From Bacteroidota bacterium (lineage in GTDB: Bacteria; Bacteroidota; Bacteroidia; Flavobacteriales_F; PHOS-HE28): a DNA stretch of 9,684 nt. Location: assembly GCA_023430945.1 (NCBI GenBank), contig JAEYYE010000165.1:1-9684 (forward strand), read 5' to 3'. How positions within the stretch are numbered: position 1 is the stretch's first letter; the number at the start of each line of letters is the position of its first letter. A model generated the notes under the pieces. It did not search any database, was not told where the DNA came from, and saw only the letters and a program-made list of their open reading frames with translations. Positions 7,619 through 9,684 of this stretch are shown here, in pieces. Position numbers and translations under genes: made by a program.

Positions 7619-8346
7619 CAGATCGTGATGATGTGTTCCGAAGGGATCGGCTCGCGCCCGGTTAGACGCAGATAGACCTGCGCGGTGGCGATCACATCCT
7701 TCCTGCAATACATCGAGATCCGGTCCAGATCGCGATCAACGTGGTAGACGCGGGCCACATCGGCGCCGGAGATGTCGTCCTTTGGTGTGGGAACGCCAAG
7801 TATGTGGGCGAGCAACGAAAGTGAAGTGAAGGCCTTGCGATCGCCGAAACACCAGAGCGACATGGTGTCGATGTGGCCGACCTCCCAAGGTTTCGATCCC
7901 GAATTATCGAGCAAACGGGGCAAACGCACGCGCTGCACGATGCAACGGCGTGCGATGTATGGAAGGTCGAATTCCTTGATGTTATGGCCGCAAAGCCAAT
8001 GTTCATCCGTGTGGTAATGCTGGTGAAGAAGATCAGTGAATTGCTGGAGCAATAGCTGTTCATCATCGCCCTGAAAGGAAGTGACCCGCATTCGCGGCCC
8101 CTCCCGATCCGCGGAGATGTACGCTGCACCGATGCAGATGATCTTTCCGAATTCCGCGAGGATGCCCGCGCGATCGGCGTAGATCTGCTGCACGGATCGT
8201 TCGGTACGCTCCTGTTCCCAACGCGTTTTGTCGTTGAAGAGACGCGCGGTGACCGGATCGAGATCGTCCCATTTCCAATGCTGCGGTACGGTCTCGATGT
8301 CCAGGAAAAGGATCTTCCCGATATCTCGTACTTGCTCTGCGCGCAT
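7618..8346 (-). CDS. PolB-like DEDDy 3'-5' exonuclease
   Basis: 242 residues, full length for the predicted 3'-5' exonuclease family related to the proofreading domain of PolB DNA polymerases. All three exonuclease motifs are present: ExoI FLDIETVP (Asp16, Glu18), ExoII CGHNIKEFDLPY (Asn122, Asp127), and ExoIII YCRKD (Tyr213, Asp217), whose Y-x3-D spacing marks the DEDDy subtype. Catalysis would use two metal ions held by Asp16, Glu18, Asp127 and Asp217 to trim 3' ends of DNA or RNA; a stand-alone protein of this type has no polymerase domain, so its role (repair, RNA trimming) is not fixed. The start ATG 8346 has GGGA a few bases upstream, and the window before it is non-coding. The stop TGA (7620-7618) shares its last base with the start of the ABC ATPase gene, so the two are probably co-transcribed and coupled. 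Confidence 0.93.
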   Translation of the reverse strand: MRAEQVRDIGKILFLDIETVPQHWKWDDLDPVTARLFNDKTRWEQERTERSVQQIYADRAGILAEFGKIICIGAAYISADREGPRMRVTSFQGDDEQLLLQQFTDLLHQHYHTDEHWLCGHNIKEFDLPYIARRCIVQRVRLPRLLDNSGSKPWEVGHIDTMSLWCFGDRKAFTSLSLLAHILGVPTPKDDISGADVARVYHVDRDLDRISMYCRKDVIATAQVYLRLTGREPIPSEHIITI

Positions 8347-8377
8347 GGTTCCCGATCACGTATTTGTGCGATCGGCG

Positions 8378-8385
8378 GAAAGGTA
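8378..8385 (-). promoter_or_regulatory. Weak candidate -7 promoter element (TACCTTTC) for the exonuclease-ABC pair
   Basis: On the minus strand TACCTTTC matches five of the six defined positions of the Bacteroidota -7 consensus TAnnTTTG. It sits 31 bases upstream of the exonuclease ATG, a reasonable distance for a short leader, and just downstream of a GC-rich hairpin. No convincing -33 TTTG is seen at the right spacing, so this is only a suggestion. Confidence 0.2.
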
Positions 8386-8389
8386 GCAA

Positions 8390-8411
8390 GGGCACGGATC
8401 GGATCGTGCCC
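8390..8411 (-). terminator. GC-rich hairpin, possible weak terminator after the 135-residue protein gene
   Basis: The arms GGGCACG (8390-8396) and CGTGCCC (8405-8411) are perfect inverted repeats of 7 bases with an 8-base loop. The hairpin begins 2 bases past the stop codon of the leftward gene at 8414. On the minus strand it is followed by TTGCTACCTTT, which is not a real U tract, so termination would be weak at best. It could instead be a processing or attenuation structure between two halves of an operon. The loop itself contains GATC. Confidence 0.35.
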
Positions 8412-8413
8412 GG

Positions 8414-8821
8414 TCAGCTGCTGATCATTACGCCCCGTTTGTTCATGAGCGGAAGCGTGGTGAAATTCTCTTCCTGGATGCTTTCAGGCAGGAAGATGTA
8501 TTTCTTGTCGTGAAGGTCCTTGCCGATGTAATAACTGAGCCAGTATTGGTTGTTCAGCGGGAAAACATCCTCGATGATGCGCTCGATCTTCGCCCAGCTC
8601 CTCGGGCCGAGCACCTCAATGAAATGCCTCATTTCACTGGTGTTCCGCTTCTCGCCTTCAATGGATCCGTAGCCACGCGAACTCACCAGCACATTCTCAA
8701 GCGCGATCTCCTGCTCGTTGATCAGGTAAACGTACCAGGCATCTTCACCAGTCTCGTCCTGCTCGGGCACCACGGCCATCGCCACTCCTTCCACCTTCGG
8801 TGCATGAATGTCGCGTATCAT
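8414..8821 (-). CDS. Conserved hypothetical protein, 135 residues
   Basis: Soluble protein with no signal peptide or membrane segment. It opens with a strand-rich half (AMAVVPEQDE, AWYVYLINEQEIALENVLVS), followed by RGYGSIEG, a helix with RHFIEVLG, and a second half with IERIIEDVFPLNNQYWLSYY and KKYIFLPESI, ending NKRGVMISS. The pattern looks like a small conserved protein I associate with flavobacterial genomes, but I cannot give it a function and see no catalytic motif. The start ATG (8821-8819) overlaps the stop of the serine hydrolase gene as ATGA, so translation is probably coupled. The stop lies 2 bases before a GC-rich hairpin. Being encoded on the coding strand of the operon, with a start fixed by the overlap, makes it a real gene rather than a shadow of the antisense frame. 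Confidence 0.85.
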   Translation of the reverse strand: MIRDIHAPKVEGVAMAVVPEQDETGEDAWYVYLINEQEIALENVLVSSRGYGSIEGEKRNTSEMRHFIEVLGPRSWAKIERIIEDVFPLNNQYWLSYYIGKDLHDKKYIFLPESIQEENFTTLPLMNKRGVMISS

Positions 8822-9684
8822 GGCTTTCCGGCTGCAATATGTGGGCCATCACCGCGGCTGGCAGCGAGTTCGCGTCCGATCCGGATCCATTCGAATACAT
8901 CGCTCGGGTGGCCTTCACGGTTCACTTCTTCACGCTTCATTCCGGTTCGCACGATAACAAGGTCCTCATGCGGGATAACGATCACATATTGGCCATGGAT
9001 GCCGCGTGCATAATGGATCGGTCTTCCATCGATCTCAGCGATCCACCAGAAATATCCGTAACGTTCGTTCGGCCTGCCATGATCGAGCAGGTCGGCAGGA
9101 GTGATCGAATTTTTCCAGAAATCGATCGGAATGATCTCTTCACCCTTCCACCGGCCGCTATCCAGGTAAAGCTGGCCCATCCGTGCGAAATCGCGACTGG
9201 ATGCATAAAGACAGCAGAATGCTTTCAGGTCACCATCGGCGCGATCCTTTCCCCAATACGCATCGCTTTCCGCGCCCAGCTTTTTCCAGATCTTTTCCTG
9301 TACAAGCAGATCCAGATCCTTGTTGTAAGCAGCTTCCAGCACTTCAGCCATGATCTGCGTGGTTCCGCTCGTGTAGTCGAATTCGATGCCCGGCTCGGTG
9401 CGGCACGGTTGTTCGAAGCTCAGTTCACGGACATTGCGGCCATAATAACCTTTGGCATTATCACTGAACGGATCGGCGCCGCTTTCGCTCCAATCCATGC
9501 CGCTGCTCATGGTCAGCAGATGCTTCAAGGCGATCTTCGATCGGCAACCTTCTGCGAATTCCGGAAGGAACTCACCGGCTTTCTGATCAAGATCCTTGAT
9601 CACACCATCCTTAACAGCGATTCCAGTTAATAAACTGATGTAGCTTTTCGCAACGCTGAAGGAATTCAGAACGCTGTCCTCATC
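8818..9684 (-). CDS. Serine hydrolase, class C beta-lactamase/esterase-like (N-terminus beyond window)
   Basis: The frame is open to the right edge, giving 288 residues of the C-terminal part. Near the edge it reads NSFSVAKSYISLLTGIA, where Ser10 and Lys13 form the catalytic S-x-x-K of the beta-lactamase/penicillin-binding-protein-like superfamily. HLLTMSSGMDW (56-66), shared by esterase-like members, follows, then the tyrosine motif FDYTSGTTQ (Tyr104) and a third motif in the form RGIHGQYVIVIP (His230). Such proteins are usually esterases, D-amino acid peptidases or similar hydrolases; antibiotic resistance cannot be claimed. A shorter frame beginning at the GTG at 9603 would lose the catalytic Ser-Lys, so it is not the true start. 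An export signal, if any, lies outside the window. The stop overlaps the next start (ATGA). Confidence 0.92.
   Translation of the reverse strand, partial: DEDSVLNSFSVAKSYISLLTGIAVKDGVIKDLDQKAGEFLPEFAEGCRSKIALKHLLTMSSGMDWSESGADPFSDNAKGYYGRNVRELSFEQPCRTEPGIEFDYTSGTTQIMAEVLEAAYNKDLDLLVQEKIWKKLGAESDAYWGKDRADGDLKAFCCLYASSRDFARMGQLYLDSGRWKGEEIIPIDFWKNSITPADLLDHGRPNERYGYFWWIAEIDGRPIHYARGIHGQYVIVIPHEDLVIVRTGMKREEVNREGHPSDVFEWIRIGRELAASRGDGPHIAAGKP

Noticed and set aside
7619..7708. A 30-codon N-terminal extension of the ABC ATPase
   Set aside because: It overlaps the exonuclease coding end, is Arg/His-rich and unlike the family; the ATG at 7618 gives the normal N-terminus.
8818..9603. The serine hydrolase as a complete gene starting at the GTG at 9603
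   Set aside because: The frame continues to the window edge and the part upstream of the GTG holds the catalytic Ser-Val-Ala-Lys, so the gene is truncated by the window, not short.
8800..9630. 276-codon open frame on the plus strand
   Set aside because: It is antisense to the serine hydrolase gene, which keeps the S-x-x-K and later motifs; the frame has no family features.
8818..9684. Antibiotic-resistance beta-lactamase
   Set aside because: The S-x-x-K family is mostly esterases and peptidases; the YTS and HGQ motifs are not those of a clinical class C enzyme, and the N-terminus is not visible.
1..9684. CRISPR array or mobile element suggested by many repeated GATCG-type words
   Set aside because: The repeats are short, dispersed and mostly inside conserved genes, with no regular spacing, terminal repeats or transposase.

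Overview
The window is densely coding and carries eight genes, two of them cut by the window edges. It looks like a chromosomal segment from a Bacteroidota-type bacterium, possibly flavobacterial. That placement is an inference: most starts lack a clear Shine-Dalgarno sequence, two short gaps hold matches to the Bacteroidota -7 element TAnnTTTG, and the membrane-protein, PolB-type exonuclease and 135-residue hypothetical families resemble ones common in that phylum. No rRNA, tRNA, insertion sequence, integrase, phage gene or CRISPR array is visible, and only two gaps (37 and 67 bases) are non-coding.

Left half (1-5897): four polytopic membrane proteins, all resembling GT-C fold glycosyltransferases (enzymes using lipid-linked sugar donors, with the active site on the outer face of the membrane). 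Two read left: a paralog truncated at base 1 (1-553) and a 685-residue protein (546-2603) whose C-terminus is a complete fascin-like beta-trefoil made of three repeats. Two read right from a 37-base divergent gap: a 461-residue protein (2641-4026), paralogous to the truncated one, and a 624-residue GT-C-like protein with a large soluble C-terminal part (4023-5897). Both same-strand junctions overlap (8 and 4 bases), so each pair is probably translated in a coupled way. The set could modify a surface glycan, lipid or protein, but no substrate can be read from the sequence.

Right half (5894-9684): four leftward genes. In transcription order they are a serine hydrolase of the class C beta-lactamase/esterase type (N-terminus beyond the window), a conserved 135-residue protein overlapping it by 4 bases, a DEDDy 3'-5' exonuclease of the PolB-like type, and a duplicated peptide-type ABC ATPase whose start codon shares one base with the exonuclease stop. 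A 67-base gap with a GC-rich hairpin and a weak promoter match separates the first two from the last two. The stop codons of the rightward GT-C gene and the leftward ABC gene overlap, so no intergenic terminator separates the convergent units.

The most unusual global signal is the tetranucleotide GATC: a hand count gives about 210 copies against roughly 38 expected, spread over all genes, both coding strands and the gap at 8347-8413. The most unusual protein is the membrane GT-C-like/beta-trefoil fusion. I see no clear evidence of a complete new defence or mobile system; the best candidate for something undescribed is the divergent four-gene membrane cluster.
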